Positions 13,326 through 26,864 of a DNA stretch of 64,000 nt are shown one piece after another; within the stretch, counting starts at the first letter, position 1; every line of letters begins with the position of its first letter. The stretch comes from Chionis minor (Eukaryota; Chordata; Aves; Charadriiformes; Chionididae). The notes beneath the pieces were generated by a model. It made no database searches and was not told the DNA's origin. It saw nothing but the letters and a program-made list of their open reading frames with translations. The position numbers and the translations under genes were made by a program. The stretch lies in NCBI GenBank assembly GCA_013398295.1, contig VZSF01002049.1, positions 9,726-73,725 on the forward strand, read 5' to 3'.

Positions 13326-13354
13326 GAAAAATGGGAATTTACACCCCATTTTTC
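13326..13354. repeat. Perfect 10-bp hairpin
   Basis: gaaaaatggg (13326-13335) pairs exactly with cccatttttc (13345-13354) across a 9-base loop. No element boundary or gene is associated. Confidence 0.8.
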
Positions 13355-13958
13355 ATGTGTCTGGCACATCCACGTGAGGGTCAGAAAGTATTTGGCACTT
13401 TATATTTGAAACAAATGACTTCGTGATTTTTTTTGTTCAGGTTTCACTTTATCATGGTACAAGGTCAACTGTGCTAGTATTTCCTTTGGCCAATGGTACT
13501 TACAGTGTAAATAGGGCAATACCAATTGAAAAACCAAAGCCTAACACTAATAGCCAGAAATGCTGCTCCACAGAATAGTCTTGCTTTTTGAAATTTAAGA
13601 ACTCTACGGTTGCATGTTTTATGCTGCTGCAAACTGTGGTGATTAGTATTGCAGAGAACTCAGTAAAAAGACAGAAGATGCATGACTACCTAATGCTTTT
13701 TATTTGGGATTCAGGCTAGTTTTATATAGCATGTGGTAAGTTACTTTTATTTATAATGAGGACTGCTGAAGTTAAACGAAACACTAAGCAACTGTATTGT
13801 CTGAATTAATCTAAATCAGATTCCCGAGAACTCAGTATACCTTAATCATTAATTCTGTTATCCACTGCTCTGGAAGGCATTTGGCTTTTGCTGTTTTGTA
13901 TTTGTTACCAGACTAGACACATACACATCTGAATGTGCTAGATACACACAGAGAGAAC

Positions 13959-13993
13959 CATATATATGTACGCGTTTATGCATGCATGTATGC
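13959..13993. repeat. Alternating purine-pyrimidine tracts
   Basis: Two 17-base strictly alternating purine-pyrimidine runs (13959-13975, ending acgcgt; 13977-13993, containing gcatgcatg) are separated by one T. Such tracts can adopt Z-DNA; that is family knowledge and no activity is visible. Confidence 0.75.
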
Positions 13994-16900
13994 TTCTGTG
14001 CTTGTATAGCATCATCTGGATACATGAATATTGAGGATAATGTGCATTAACATCCAGATCAACACAAGATTTAGTCAGACTGTTAGCGTACAGTTGTGAG
14101 GGGAGCCACTTACCTCAGTTCAACATTAGTGATCAGCTTTAAGACCACCTCTCTTGCTTTTAAGTATTGGCCAAAAGAGAATTTTTACTTCAGTAAATAT
14201 ATCTGTATTTGTGGCAACATGCTGGGTGGTTTTGGGAAATGGGTACTGATCAGAGATTAAAGCATGCCATTGATGGTGGAGCAGTTATCTGATTAGGAGA
14301 GACAAGTGACTGCACAAGTGCTAGCGAGCTTGGTCTGCAGACAAGATTAGCAGCATATCCAATACTTCAGGACCTTATCTCTGAATGAACAAGTAATGAT
14401 AGTACTGACAGTAAGGCAAATTAACAACTTCATTTTTTGTGTCAAAAATAATTTCAGCTGTATTTATGGAGGCTTAATATTTTGCACAAAACATACTATG
14501 AAGCTGTTCAGGTCTCTAAAATGTCTGTGTGAAGGCAGGGCGCGCAGTACTCTCAGCTAAATCTTCTTTGAGATCTTATATCCATTAGAGCAGAGTGCAG
14601 CCTTTCCCCATCCTATCAAATTTGGTGGTGAGCATTTTATTGCCATGACGGTTTCTTCCCTAAAGAGCGGAGGAGGATGGATAGGAACTGATAAAACAGG
14701 TTTTGGTAAATGTCCCAAACTTACTGGGAGTAGTTTACTGCTCAGAAAAGAAAGAATGTGCATCCTCCTTATTCTCCCCTTGCAACCTGAGTATTAACGT
14801 GAGTTCATTATGAGTCCTGCCCTTTATTCTGTGCCTGCTTCTTCCCCATAGGCACCTAGAACATGGTGGGGATCTTTTTAGAGCTGCATGGGCTTTCCTG
14901 CAGCCCACTCTCCTGCCTCTACATCTGCTAAATGGGTTGGGGTTTGTTGCTAAATGTGAGATAACCTAAAAATAGAATGTCCTGCCATGCATGAAACTCT
15001 TTTTTCAGGACTTGACAGTGTTCATCAGGCTTCAGAAGGGTAAGTTGTGTCTTATTTGCCTGATCTTGATATTAGCCCCATGAGTCGGCTTGCCATGTCG
15101 AAACTAGGACCTTTTTACAGTGTGTAGGTTAAGATATCACTTCTCATGTGGAAAGCAGTTGCAAGGCTGAATTCATTCAGCTGAACATAGGCAGCGTTGA
15201 AGAGGCATGTCTGGGGCTTTAAGGCGTGAATTTGAGTTGGCAGCTTTTTCATCCTCCAGATGCTCTTTCCCTTCTCCAGGAGGTGCTGTGTAATTTGAAA
15301 TAGGACTCTTACCTTAAAAACAGCACAGTGAAGTGAAAAAAAATATCATTAGTGCTGTGTAGTAGGAGGGGCAATCTAGTAGTTCGGTAGTGTTTCATTT
15401 TGGATTTTTTTCTTCCCTGAATAAAGAATATTGAGAACTGAATTCATCCTGCTATGTTGGTCTGCATGAAAAGAAATGCAAATGGGATCCAGATGTGTTT
15501 TCTCCTCTAATAGTTTCATTCACTATGCTTTAGATATGAGAAAATGAAATGTATTCTGTAATAGGTTGGAGGAGAATAGACCAAAATTATAATTTTATAA
15601 TATTCCCTAGGAATTCATAGAGGCCTAACGAATTAACTAGGAAAGTCTGATGTCTAACGAACTCTGCATGGGGAAATACTTAATTTTGTACTGACTGCCA
15701 TAAGGCAACTGCATGGTGGGTTATTTAATCATCAGCTGTAGAAATAAAAGAGCAGTAGAAAATGGACCGGTCCCCAACATTGCAGAGAAAGGTTTAACTG
15801 AGCTCCCCTTCAGTCTTTATTGGAGAGGTTGTAAGGTCCTCTTCTAGAGAGTCACAAAACAGGTGGCAAACACCAATCTAGACGCTCGTAACACAAGAGT
15901 GTTACCTTCAGGTAACATGGAGGAGCTTAAAAAAAAGCGGTGAAACATCTGAAGATGCATCCTTACTGTCCTTTGAAGTCATGGACCGTAGCTCTTGTTA
16001 CTTTTGCATAACACAGTGATTCAACTAATTGTGATAAAAGAGCACTGTGAAATGTTTTGTTTGCTTGTTTTATTTACTTGTAAATATCATTTGCAGTCAC
16101 TATAAACCAAGGTCATGGCCTGTCTTGCAGCTGTAGTGAGATATGTTAATGTACTGTGCACTTTGTTTCTTACATGCAAACGGTGTTAAATGTTTCTTCT
16201 GTTCAGGATGGGACTCTTACACTCTTCAACTTGCTTTTATCCCCCTACACTGCTCCTCAGGTGATCTGTGCTCTAAAGGAGAGTGCACTCTGAAGTGAAC
16301 CAGTCTGACCCTAGTCCCTATGGTACAGCAGAGATTTACTATATTGGTCTATGGCATCAACTTTCCTCTGACTAAGACCGCATTTGTGCCTTTAGTACGC
16401 ATCAGTGCACTGTCAGGAGCCAAAACCAAGCATTTCACCTGAATGATGTCCCCTATCTAGGCCTCTTTAAAGCACATTTTGTTATAAGATAAAATTAATT
16501 TGCAGAAGTTGTGACTTAGAAGGCAAAATCCAAGTGGCAATGCAGTCCTTGTGCATGAAGGCTTGCAGAAATGCAGGATTTCACGTAAGCAAATGATTTA
16601 ATACACCATAATACCTCTTTCATTAATGGCAATTTTCTAATAATTGCCAATCCCCTCCAGAGCTGTGTGACAGATATCCCCTCCTGCCCAGGCACTGCCC
16701 AGCCCCAGCAGCCCTGGAGCACCTAGTCTCTTCTTAGGAGCAGAAGATTACCCTTTCATAAGCGCAAATGTCTTCTGGACGCTGTGTGATAGAAGAGGAT
16801 GTCAAAACATGACCTGTGATCCCCCTTTCTTCTCACAGGCTTATTCAGCTGAAATGCTCAGTTTCAGCTCCCGATACTTCTCTTTCTCCCCGTGCTTTTC

Positions 16901-17654
16901 TTATATGTTCATTTGGTTTGTACCGAGCAACTTTGTTTCATTAGTAGTGAAATCAGAAAGAAGATTTAAAGCTTAGTATTTACCGGACCTAGACTCAGTC
17001 TTGCAAAATTTCTGTTCTGCTTAATGAACTTGATTAAGTATCGATTGTGCCAAGGAAAGGTTGGTTCTGTAGCCCCAAACTCTGAAGCCTACTGCAAGAT
17101 GGATGTATGAAACCAGGTTTAGTCTGTTCCTTTATACAGGGTGAGCTTATAATTGTGTCTTCTACCTTGCAGGTGATCGTACAAGTCACTGGGCTGACTA
17201 TACAGAAAGAAGGGTTCCAGGTTTTTTTAACTCTTCTTCCCCAAGCTCCATCTTCCGTGGGGCAAATACGATGAAAAAAAGTCAGAAAAACATCTCTTCA
17301 TTATTGCAGAGCAGGAGGGAAAAGTGGTGAAATGTTAACAAATTTTGAAAAATAGGATTATTACTTTTCAGGTAGTCTGTCCATTAAAATATCATGTCTA
17401 GCAGTAAATGCTGTGCAACATAGTTATACTCTCATTTGGAGCAGTCTTCCATTACACTGGATTTTTGGTAATGTGTTTATTCACTCTATCCTCATTATAG
17501 AAATAATCAACAAAATAGATCTGTGCTCTTTCAAGTCCCTGCAGAAGTCAGTCATCTCTCCAAACATATGGTCTGTTTACCTTCCCAAAAGCAAAATGTC
17601 TTCATAATATCAAAAACCAAAGACCCTCTCTGTTCCAGTGCAACAGACCTAGAA

Positions 17655-17860
17655 ATTCATTGAGTTTTCGCTGTGTGTTTTGATCCCCAACTGGTATTTG
17701 AGAGCAGAAGGCCAGAGCACTAACCGGGATACATTAGGCTGTCGAGCCACCATGCTACAGTGATTCCGACATTATTTTTTAATGAGAGAAAAAGTAACTG
17801 ACCTTGTAGGGACTTGCACCCAGAAACCTCTGGCTACTGTCCAGCCATAAGAGCACTTTA
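17655..17860 (-). mobile_element. Possible ancient tRNA-derived SINE, two tRNA-like parts
   Basis: On the minus strand two tRNA-like segments lie in tandem. The first (about 17860-17800) contains tggctggacagtag, similar to an A box, followed by gggtgcaagtcc, close to the B-box consensus (ggttcganncc type). The second (about 17757-17655) has gtggctcgacagcc, then ggttagtgctctggccttct, typical of tRNA-derived SINE heads, and a weaker B-box-like gttggggatc. Between them is a segment reading aaggtcagttactttttctc, loosely similar to a CORE-SINE core. The two A/B box pairs suggest a dimeric or duplicated SINE, or one SINE inserted beside another. No poly(A) tail or target-site duplication was identified. 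The assignment is an inference from motif order. Confidence 0.35.
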
Positions 17861-19663
17861 GGAGCAAGTGTGCCATGGTCAGGACAAGTGAACAAGACTG
17901 ATTTTTCTTCAGCGCTGTGACTACTTGTTCCCCAGAGATTTCTGTTTTCACTGTGTGCAGTTCTGTCCTTGGTTGAAACATTCTGCACCTATGGTAGGAG
18001 AACTGATGCTGCAATACTTGAAAACAATCCCTCTTCTCCCCCAAAAACCATATCTTATAAATGTTATTTATCACAGGAGTGTGTGTTGCTGTCAGCATAC
18101 ATTCTGATGTCGTAGATGCAGTGCGAGCAGCCTTACAAAATGGGAAGGAAAGGGGTGATATGTCATGACTTTGCTCAGCTATGATAGGGGGTGTGAAAAA
18201 ATAACATCTGCAAAAAATACTGGGGAGGTTATAATAAGGGAAAACGCCTTTAGGTCGCACGGTCTGTTCTCTGATGCAGACTTATACCACAGCTTACTTA
18301 AAAACCTGTAAGAAGGTACACTGAATGCATCTCTGCAATATTATCAGAACCCTGATAAAATTCTGTTTTATTTGGTCTGTGATAATTAAAGTGGTGTTCT
18401 TTCTTTCCTTCCTCTTTTTGTATTCCTCTCTACCATAATTGCAGATTTAGTTCTGTTTGATGTGGCTGCTGCTTTCTTTACGTGAGAGATAAGGCAGTAG
18501 TCATAGAAAATCCATACTGCACATGGTTAACTCTAAGAAAGTGTGCATCTCTGAAGCAGCTATTTGGTTTTTGTTTAGCAAGTTCTTTCAATCTAAATAA
18601 TGTGGGCTGCAAGTAAAATTGCACATATTCCCAGTGCCCAAATAATCAAGCATGTAGAAATTCTGACACTGGCAAGTCACAAAATAAGGCTGTTATGCTT
18701 CCTTATTTTGTGTAAGGCAATGACAAATGAAAGCATTGAGCACTGCTGTTATTTGAAAATAAGTTCAGTACTTATTAAAATCTTGCAGAGTTTATAAAGT
18801 TATTGTGTTTCTGCCCTTCCAATACAGATTGCTTTTCTAAAAATACCCTTCTTTTCTGTGTGAAGGCCTATTCTCTTTTTCTTTCTTTGGCTAAATTAAC
18901 CTCAAAATGTAAGTCAGCTCCTAATAAAGTTCTTAAAAGTGTAATTTCTCCCAGTTTTCATACACCTTTTTTTTCTATAATACTACAAAAGAGAACTAAC
19001 ATTGTCAAGTATTTATTTTAAATTTTTTTGCATCCCACACACACATATACCCCATGAAACTCTACCCACGGTACTGACAATCAACCTGACAACATAATCA
19101 GTCAAATTTTACCCAGTGACTGTTTCTTAGGTAACGAAACACAGTCACAGAAATGAATTGCACAATACAGAAATAAAACCCAAATTGACGTGTGGCACTT
19201 CCATTATTTTTCAGTAAAGTCTGAAAATGTTATGAAGGCTCAGTGCAAAGGTGAAGCGTGTCTGGTGCACAGATTGTGAATGTACTGCTTCTGGTGGGAG
19301 TGAAATTCAACCTAGTACCAACAGAAGGTCTGATGTGAGTCCCTAAAATAGGACTCCATCATTTGAGATGTAGGTGATGCGTAAGCCCTGCGTCAAAGGT
19401 TTGTAGTAGGATCGATGTGACTGTTGAGGAGGTAAGGCCAGAAGGAACACATCCCTTCTGAAGCTTTGTTTTTGCTTGTTGGTTTTATTACTCCTTCCTA
19501 CTCACATTCTAAAATGTTTTCCTAAGTAATAAATCTGTCTGAAGGAAATTTTTAGGAGACAAGGAAAAATCAGTGAGGCTTTGCTTAACACGGTAAATGG
19601 GCTCTCTTCAAAGGGTCTACTCAGAAAAACCTCTAGACCGAATTGCATCTTTGATTTCTCTGT

Positions 19664-19689
19664 TCTTTTTTTTCTTTTTTTTTTCTCTG
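19664..19689 (+). repeat. Pyrimidine/poly(T) tract
   Basis: T-rich run interrupted by single C residues, followed directly by tgtgagagg. Low-complexity sequence. Confidence 0.7.
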
Positions 19690-20159
19690 TGAGAGGTTGT
19701 TGCTGATATAATAAACTTCTTCGGGGAAGGCCTTCCTCTGCTAGAGCTCTACATACTCATGGTCACCATTGAAATCAGGGTGGAAGATAAATTGTTATCT
19801 TTGTGCTAAAGTCAGCATGAGTGAGAATATGTCATCAGTGCCACGTTTCATTGCTGTAGTTAGTTAAAGTGTATCTAACTATTTTGTAACTGTCTTAATA
19901 GAGTAAATGACTTCTTTTATAATTTGAGGTTTTAACTTGATAATATTACTTCAGGGTTAATATACTGCCTACAAAATACAGATTGTGTTTGTCAAGATAC
20001 TGTTCTGGGGGTCAACCAGCATAAGCTAGCTTTTGCTTCTGGCCACAAATGCAACGGCCTCATTGCTAAATTACAGACAAGCAAATAAATCTTTTTAAAC
20101 CAAGTAGTTATTTGCCTAAAGTAATATGCAAATTACTCACTGCTGAAGGACGGTAGTAA

Positions 20160-20545
20160 CGCTTCTAATGGACAGGGGCATTTTTGGCAGTAGAGAGAAA
20201 CCTGCCAGAAAGGTGAACTGGGTGGCCACTTACAGACATTCAATAAAATTGACTGGATAGAGCTGTAGGAGTGCGAGAAGGTGTGTTTGGACAGCAAAGG
20301 ATAAAATTGACAGCATCTGAGAGTGTCAGGGTCTCCAAGATGTTAAGTGTCCATGGATATAGAAGAACAGGGCATGTCAGATGGATGTAGGGGGCGGGAA
20401 GTAGGCAAGGAGTGTAAATGGGTTAAAGACTTGGATGTGGCAGCTTGGTTTACCCTCCTTTTCCTGCCTGGCTTGGTAGATACTCCAGCTGTTGCACTGG
20501 CTTGGGCCCTGCTGACTGCAGAGGAAAGGTGACTTGGAGGAGGTG
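20160..20545 (-). mobile_element. Purine-rich block, possible antisense of an ancient LINE
   Basis: A/G-rich plus-strand stretch of about 390 bases with phrases such as gtgagcaactggg-like ggtgaactgggtggccactt and aagatgttaagtgtccatgg, which recall antisense L2/L3-type LINE sequence. Short frames on both strands (20347-20532 plus; 20343-20573 and 20377-20700 minus) overlap each other and lack domains. Family assignment is tentative. Confidence 0.22.
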
Positions 20546-23500
20546 TGACACACGCCTCCTTTCTCTTTAGCAATCCAGAAAAATATAGTAACCCCCATCA
20601 AAAAGTTTGGCCAATGCTGTGTTGCCATATGAAGAAAAGTAAATATGTGTATGCAGACAACTGCACATGAGAAATAATTCTGGAAAAAGAATGTCACCAA
20701 TTGGAATGAAATACAGAGCTATTGCTGTGATTTTATACCTTCATTTCTTTCTCTTTATTTTCATGGGGAGAGACTCTCACTTTTCTTTCTCTCATCTCAG
20801 CTCAATATCTATAGCTGACCACAAGGAATGCTGATGGCTGCTGTTTATTCAACCAAAACCGTATTTTAATGTTCGGGGTGTTATTCTTCCCCAGCTGGCC
20901 TTTCTGACCTATCTTTTTATTTTCTTTTTTTATGATTGTATTTGTAAGTTCAGTTTGTCCTGAACTGTGCTGCTAGCATTCAACTTGACTGATACCCAAA
21001 TTGGAGCACTCACAGCAAAAGTATAAAGGTGCTATAAACATTTTAAATTGCTTTTGACTATGAAAAGTGTATTGAAATTATTCCATTGCCGCAAACCTTT
21101 TCTGTGTACTTTATTCTGAACCTTCTTAGCGAGGGCATTGGACTGTAGCAGATATCCATAAGCTGATTCCGTGACACTATAAAGTCTTTAGGTAGTTTTA
21201 GTTTCTAAATAGTAATGAAAATCATATAGAAAGTTAATATATAAAAAAAGAGCTCAAACAGTTTCAGAGCAAGGAAAAAAAATAGTTTCTATCATATGAT
21301 CAATGTAATATCCTGACAGGAGATCAACATCTTGGTCCAGAAGCACTGCAAAATAATTCCCTGAAAGAAATCCAGTGATATTAGTGAAAGAACACGCCCT
21401 TCTATTCCTGAACCCCAGAGGACTGACTAAGCATTGACACTTACCTTTTCTTCTCCAAGAACATATTTTTGCATTAATAAAATGCCAGAGATTATGTGAA
21501 GGCACAAAGAATGTTGCTGCTGGTTTGATTCTAATTCGTTAATTATCAGTCAGGCATAAATCCTTTAAATATATGCTTGTCCATAACTTCCTGAGATCTG
21601 TAGCATTGCTTTGTTACTGGAAAATGTGCGTGTGGACCAGGTGGCCAAAAAAATTCTAACTGTGAAGCATAAATACTCTTGTAGGAAAATCAATGGATCC
21701 AAAGGCTGTAATGAGGAATAGAGAAAGAAAAGGAGAACAAAGAAATGTGTGCATATAATTGTCTATCACAGACAACTTTCAATAAATCTCCAGTTTGCTG
21801 TTGCTTCTGCTGTGAATAAGATTGACAGCAGAAGAGCTTTGTGTGAGTAGGAGACCCAACCTGAAATATGTGCAAGAGAGAGGCAAATCTGAATTTAAAC
21901 TGAAACACATTTGGGACATTTTTGTCAGATGATTTACTTCTCTAACTGGCAAGGAAATAAGCAGGATAAATACCATGTAGAGGCTAATTAAGCTGTGCTG
22001 TCCCTGGGAAAACAATTTTGTACCATGTACCAGGTGGTTAGGACAGTTATAAACTTGAAAGAGCAAGAGAACAAAATGTAATGTTAGGAAGAAAAGACAG
22101 TGGAAAACATGTTGGATGTTTATACAGTAAGTCCAGGGATCTGTACTAGGGTGTGCTGTGCCATTTTAGAATTACTTGATGCTTACATGTTTTGTTGCTG
22201 TGGTGTACCTTGGCTGCTAGCTTCGCTTAAATAGACTCTCTTGTATGTTTCTCAAGTGAAAAGAACGTGTGCTTCTCATTCTGGATCTTATTTCCTGATC
22301 TGATTTATTTTTCTCCCCTATTTCCTGACCATTAAGGTAGAGACTTGAGGTATGAAGGAGAGGAACTGATGAGAGGTCTTGAAAAAACTCCATTGTTGCA
22401 ATGTAAGGAGTAGGAGCCTGCCAAAAATATGTGGCTACAACAAAAAATACAACACGTCACCTCATCATACATGCTACGTTTTTAAAATACATACGTGTTT
22501 TGTCAGTGCCCCGAGAAACGCTTTATAGTAGGAGACTGTGCCCAAGGAATCTTGGAGAGAGGTCTTGGTTTATTCGTAGCTAGTCCTGAAGCACTACAAA
22601 GAAAAATCTCCTTTCCTGACAGAGCTGGCAAAAGCTTGACATAGGAAAACACATGGGTATATGTACAAAATAATGTTTTTGTATATTTTAGAACAAAGGA
22701 ACAAATATTGCATCATCAAAACATCTTGCCATCTCAGAAATGTACAAAGCAAATCCTGAGTGAAAAAAGCGTAGTTCTGTGGTGTCTCGTTCACCTTTAC
22801 AATGGCATTGACCCACTTAGTGAGTGAATATATTTATAAGTCAAACCGCAAGCTGCGTGCAGATTTGGAGATCTGTTGCTATTCCTGCCATTATAAAGCA
22901 GGGCTCTGCCTGCTGGAAGCACGCACAAGTAGCACTTTACTATAAAAGCAGATGTTTGCCTCAAAGTTATAGACCAAGATTTCCCTTTTTGTGGTGCTTT
23001 ATAAAATCTAATTAGATAATTAATGGTCTAATACATGTTCATAAAAAGCCTGAGTTCAAAGTGCTTGGAATTACAGCAGGAGCAAACCTACCACATTCTG
23101 GTCACGGTCTTCTGGTGTAGCGTATATAGGTTAAAATGCTGTCTTTGCTTAAAAACTCTGTGCTGTCCGTGCCAGCATTTCCAAGTTCCAGCTAAATCAG
23201 GGCAGATTTCCCATAGCTCCCATTTAAAATGAAAATAAAATATGTTGTGCAATTCTTTGACATAAAAATCAAATGTAATGCTTTGGAAAAAATTGTAAGG
23301 CAAAAATGTGCTATGTCAAAATAAAGCAGTTAATTTGGGCAGAAACAGCACTTAAAAAATATAGCCTTCCTTTTTGTTGTCCTAATTGGATGGTTTTATA
23401 ATGACAGATTAAAACCACGGTGAAAGTAACACACAAATGATGTTTTATAACCTGCTTAGTATTTCAGCAAAAGATTTTCTTTGTGCCAACCAATGAATCA

Positions 23501-26500
23501 TAGACTGCTACACATAGACAGTAGCAATATCTTTTTTTTAAGATGAGTTGACATTCTCGTTGTTATTACTTTTAAATTAATATCGGGTACTGGAAGACAT
23601 TTCAGGTGTTACTGTACAGTACTGCTTGGGCTAATTGTTTATGTTCTCTTTATGAATTGAACAAGGGCTTGTTAGAAAGAAATACTATGAGAAACGAATG
23701 GTGAATGAACGTAAAACACAACAATGCATTTGCAGAAAAACAGGTCATAATAATTAGAGGTATGTGAGAAAAGTCTGTAATTTGTATTGGTGTTGGAACA
23801 CTTAAAAATAATTAATGTGAAAAATTGGCCTGATCTGGAATGAAATATGCTTTGCTTAGATCCTTATTCTAAAATTAATGTAGCTAAATGTAGTCTCAAA
23901 ACATTGTTTCAAAAGAAGAAAACATAAATTCTCCATTTTAAAAAAAGTTAAATATTTTGAGTTCCCTTAGCCTTCTCTTTTTTCCCCCCAGTAAAAATTG
24001 CCAAATTTAAGCTGCTTTCACAGAGTGTTAGACATCCTTTATTTTTTCAGCAAATGAATTATTCATCTTAAAGATTTTCATCCAGCTCATAATACAAACG
24101 ACCAGAACAGACCATTTGCATTAGAGCTTCTCACTGTAGGAGTTACACTTCTGATTATGCTTCTAACTATAGAGTAAGGAGCTTCGGACCTTGGATTTCG
24201 TGAAATTCTACCCCAACCTGTCCTATCACTTCAGTTTGGAGGAATGAGATATTAATTCTTTCTGTGAGGGATTATATGGATTAGCAACAAAAATTTGTTG
24301 TAGTTCCAGGCTTCTCCAAAGCTTACTAGGATTCTGGAATTCAGATTGCAGTGGGTTACTGTGAGATATCACACACGAGTCCTTCTCTAGCTATGTATCC
24401 CTGTAGTAGTGACCTTGGCTTTGCCCCATTTCTCTCAGGGCAAGCAACTGTGGAGAAATTTCCGTCCCCGACACTGTATCTTTGCAGTGTAAAATATTAC
24501 ACTCTTGTCTGGTTAGCAAGTGAGGGTTTTGCTGGATTGTATTTGCTACCAATGTGCCACTCTGAAGCTAGGGACAGGACAGGCACACATCACTTACACC
24601 TGTGCCTTTCAACTGTTTTAGAGATTTTATTCTAGCCATAGAAGAGAAAAATCCTGCGTTGATCCTGGCAGGCGTCGCCAGTTTCAAGCCTGCTTTCCAC
24701 CAGTCTAGCGTGAGAAAGTGGCTGGAAGGCATCCAAAAAATCTGAACATTTGTTTCCGTGGAAGGCTTGTAATATCCAGCTGCTTTTGACTCTGAATTTA
24801 ATGGCATGTTTGTATTTGAAAAAAATCAATAAGGTTTATGAACTGAAAAGAGAGATCCACTGCAACCAGTTCTCTCACTTTTAAGGACACCTTACGCAAT
24901 TCTTCGTGACAAAGAAATCGGGCTATAGAAACCATCCTACGCATTCTTGCAAAACAAGATTTAGCATTGTAAACCTCACTGGAGCAGCTCCAGCTCAAGG
25001 AGAACTACAATGATAGAGAACAAAGGAGAGCTGTGAGAAACAACCTACCACTAATCAGCCTAGAAGGCCAATAAGATCTGATAGGTTTCTGCTATAAAAC
25101 TACCCTAAACCTCCCAGTGGATTTTCATACAATAGAAATCAAAAGGGCACATTAGTCATATGGCAAGAGAGACACCAAGGGAAAACTTCCTGCTCTCATA
25201 CTTTAGACAGCTTTCTTCTTCAGATAAAATAGCCATCATGCAAGGTTCACAAAGAATAAAACTTTTCACTCTTCGCTGAGGGCCAGTCCAAGGTCTGTGC
25301 CGCATTTAAGTCATACTATTATGAGGCCATAAACGGGGCACTAGTTGTAAATTATTTCTTATTGCTATTATTACCTTCGGGACACCATAATACATAATGA
25401 TCTATCTATCATCCATGTTTATAAATTGCTTCTACTGGAACAGGCAGACCTTAGTTCCTTTTCGGAATGGTCCTGCTGATTTCAGTCACGTCTGTGGTTA
25501 ATATCAAAGATTCGATTTGCTTTTCACTCCACATTTCTGCACTTTGTTAGATTATCTGGAACCTCTGATTGTAGAGGGGGAAAGATACAGTGGGAAATGG
25601 ATGGAGTGATTCCCTTTTTCCCCCACGGCCATTTGTGCTGTATTCTAAAAAGTGTGTATTGGTTAGTGACACCAGCAAAGTCCTCCCAATGTAGTGTCCT
25701 TACGCTGGAGCATGCAGTCACTTGGGAACATTCATTGGAAATCTTTATGAAGCTCAGGCTGCACGGCCACTTACACTTAACATGAGCTGATGAATTATTC
25801 CATACCAAAAAGCAAACCCAGTAACTCCTCTTCCACGTGAGCATCCCCTCCTTGTGCGTCTGTAAAGGCTCTTCTCCCAAATGCAGTGGGCCACAGGTGA
25901 CCTGTTGGTAAGGCTCATCCTGTCTTGCTTCCTGGGAAGTGGTAGGGCAGGATTCCGCAGAGCTGCACGTTTCTAGTTCTTTGGCCTGAGACTATGATTT
26001 CTTTTCCTTTGAATTAGCTTGTTCCTTGGCTCTCCAACTCTTCCTGTACTGCACTATTGTGTGTAACTAGTTGTGTATAATGTATTAATATAACTGTATA
26101 CAAAATACAGCGGTGTAGCGGTATGACATTATATCAAGGGTGCCTAAGCTTTTGTTAGGTGCGTGCAGAATGTTATTCGTTCCTCAAAGAAAGAATTTCA
26201 TATTGTGTTAATCATTGTGAGCAAGTCCTGTGATTACTTGAATCCTGTTTTAATCTGAAATTCAAAACCTCTCAAATAACTGCTAGGAATTGTTAACATG
26301 AAACTGCACAGAATCTTTTCTTTTGTCTCATAGGGGAAGCATTAAAATCTATGTAAGGACTGTTCTTCTGTTAAGCAAAATTTTGTTTTTGTAGAACTAA
26401 GAACAGTGTAACATATTTAAGATTGCAACTGCTGTCCTCAAAACTTCCAAAAGAGAACAGTCTACTCTTACATTTAGTTCCACTTAAAAAAAAGAAAAAA

Positions 26501-26838
26501 TCTGATATTTATCCTGCTGAAATTAGTGATATTTTTTTCAGTACACTTTATGAAGATAAAAAATATAGGTTATCTTTTTTGTTCAGATGATAATAAACTG
26601 GCAGTGAATGTCTGAAAAAAAGAAATTGTATCTTTATGTCCATTAATAGTAAATTATATTTGGGGTTTTTTTATTGGATATGGGACTACAAGTACTAAAG
26701 GCAGTGCTGAATCACAGTACTTATTTAGAAATATTGCCTTTTTTTCCTAAATACAAGCAATTAAAGTCTCTGTCTCCACCAGGCAACCTTGACTTCTGAG
26801 ACAATGTAGGCATACTTCCTGTATATATGTTTAATTGC

Positions 26839-26864
26839 ATATTCTATTTATATATTCTATTTAA
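26839..26864 (+). repeat. 13-bp AT-rich tandem duplication
   Basis: atattctatttat is present twice in a row, the second copy ending in a instead of t. Minor local duplication. Confidence 0.6.

Larger units (their letters stand above)
1376..17654. other. AT-rich unique DNA, no gene seen
   Basis: Open frames are all below about 110 codons, distributed over both strands, and lack domains, signal peptides or repeats worth following. Apart from the small repeats and hairpins listed separately I see no exon-like conservation signature. A POU-type octamer (atttgcat) is present at 2168-2175, and AT-rich stretches near 6400 and 12000 have octamer-like words (gcatatt, atttgcatatg) that could belong to enhancers, but nothing proves it. 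Confidence 0.55.

Noticed and set aside
17772..18260. 162-codon minus-strand open frame as a gene
   Set aside because: Runs into the tRNA-like segment, has no domain and is overlapped by frames in other phases.
22540..22560. ccaag/cttgg inverted repeat as a transposon end
   Set aside because: A 5-bp stem is common by chance and no partner terminus is visible.
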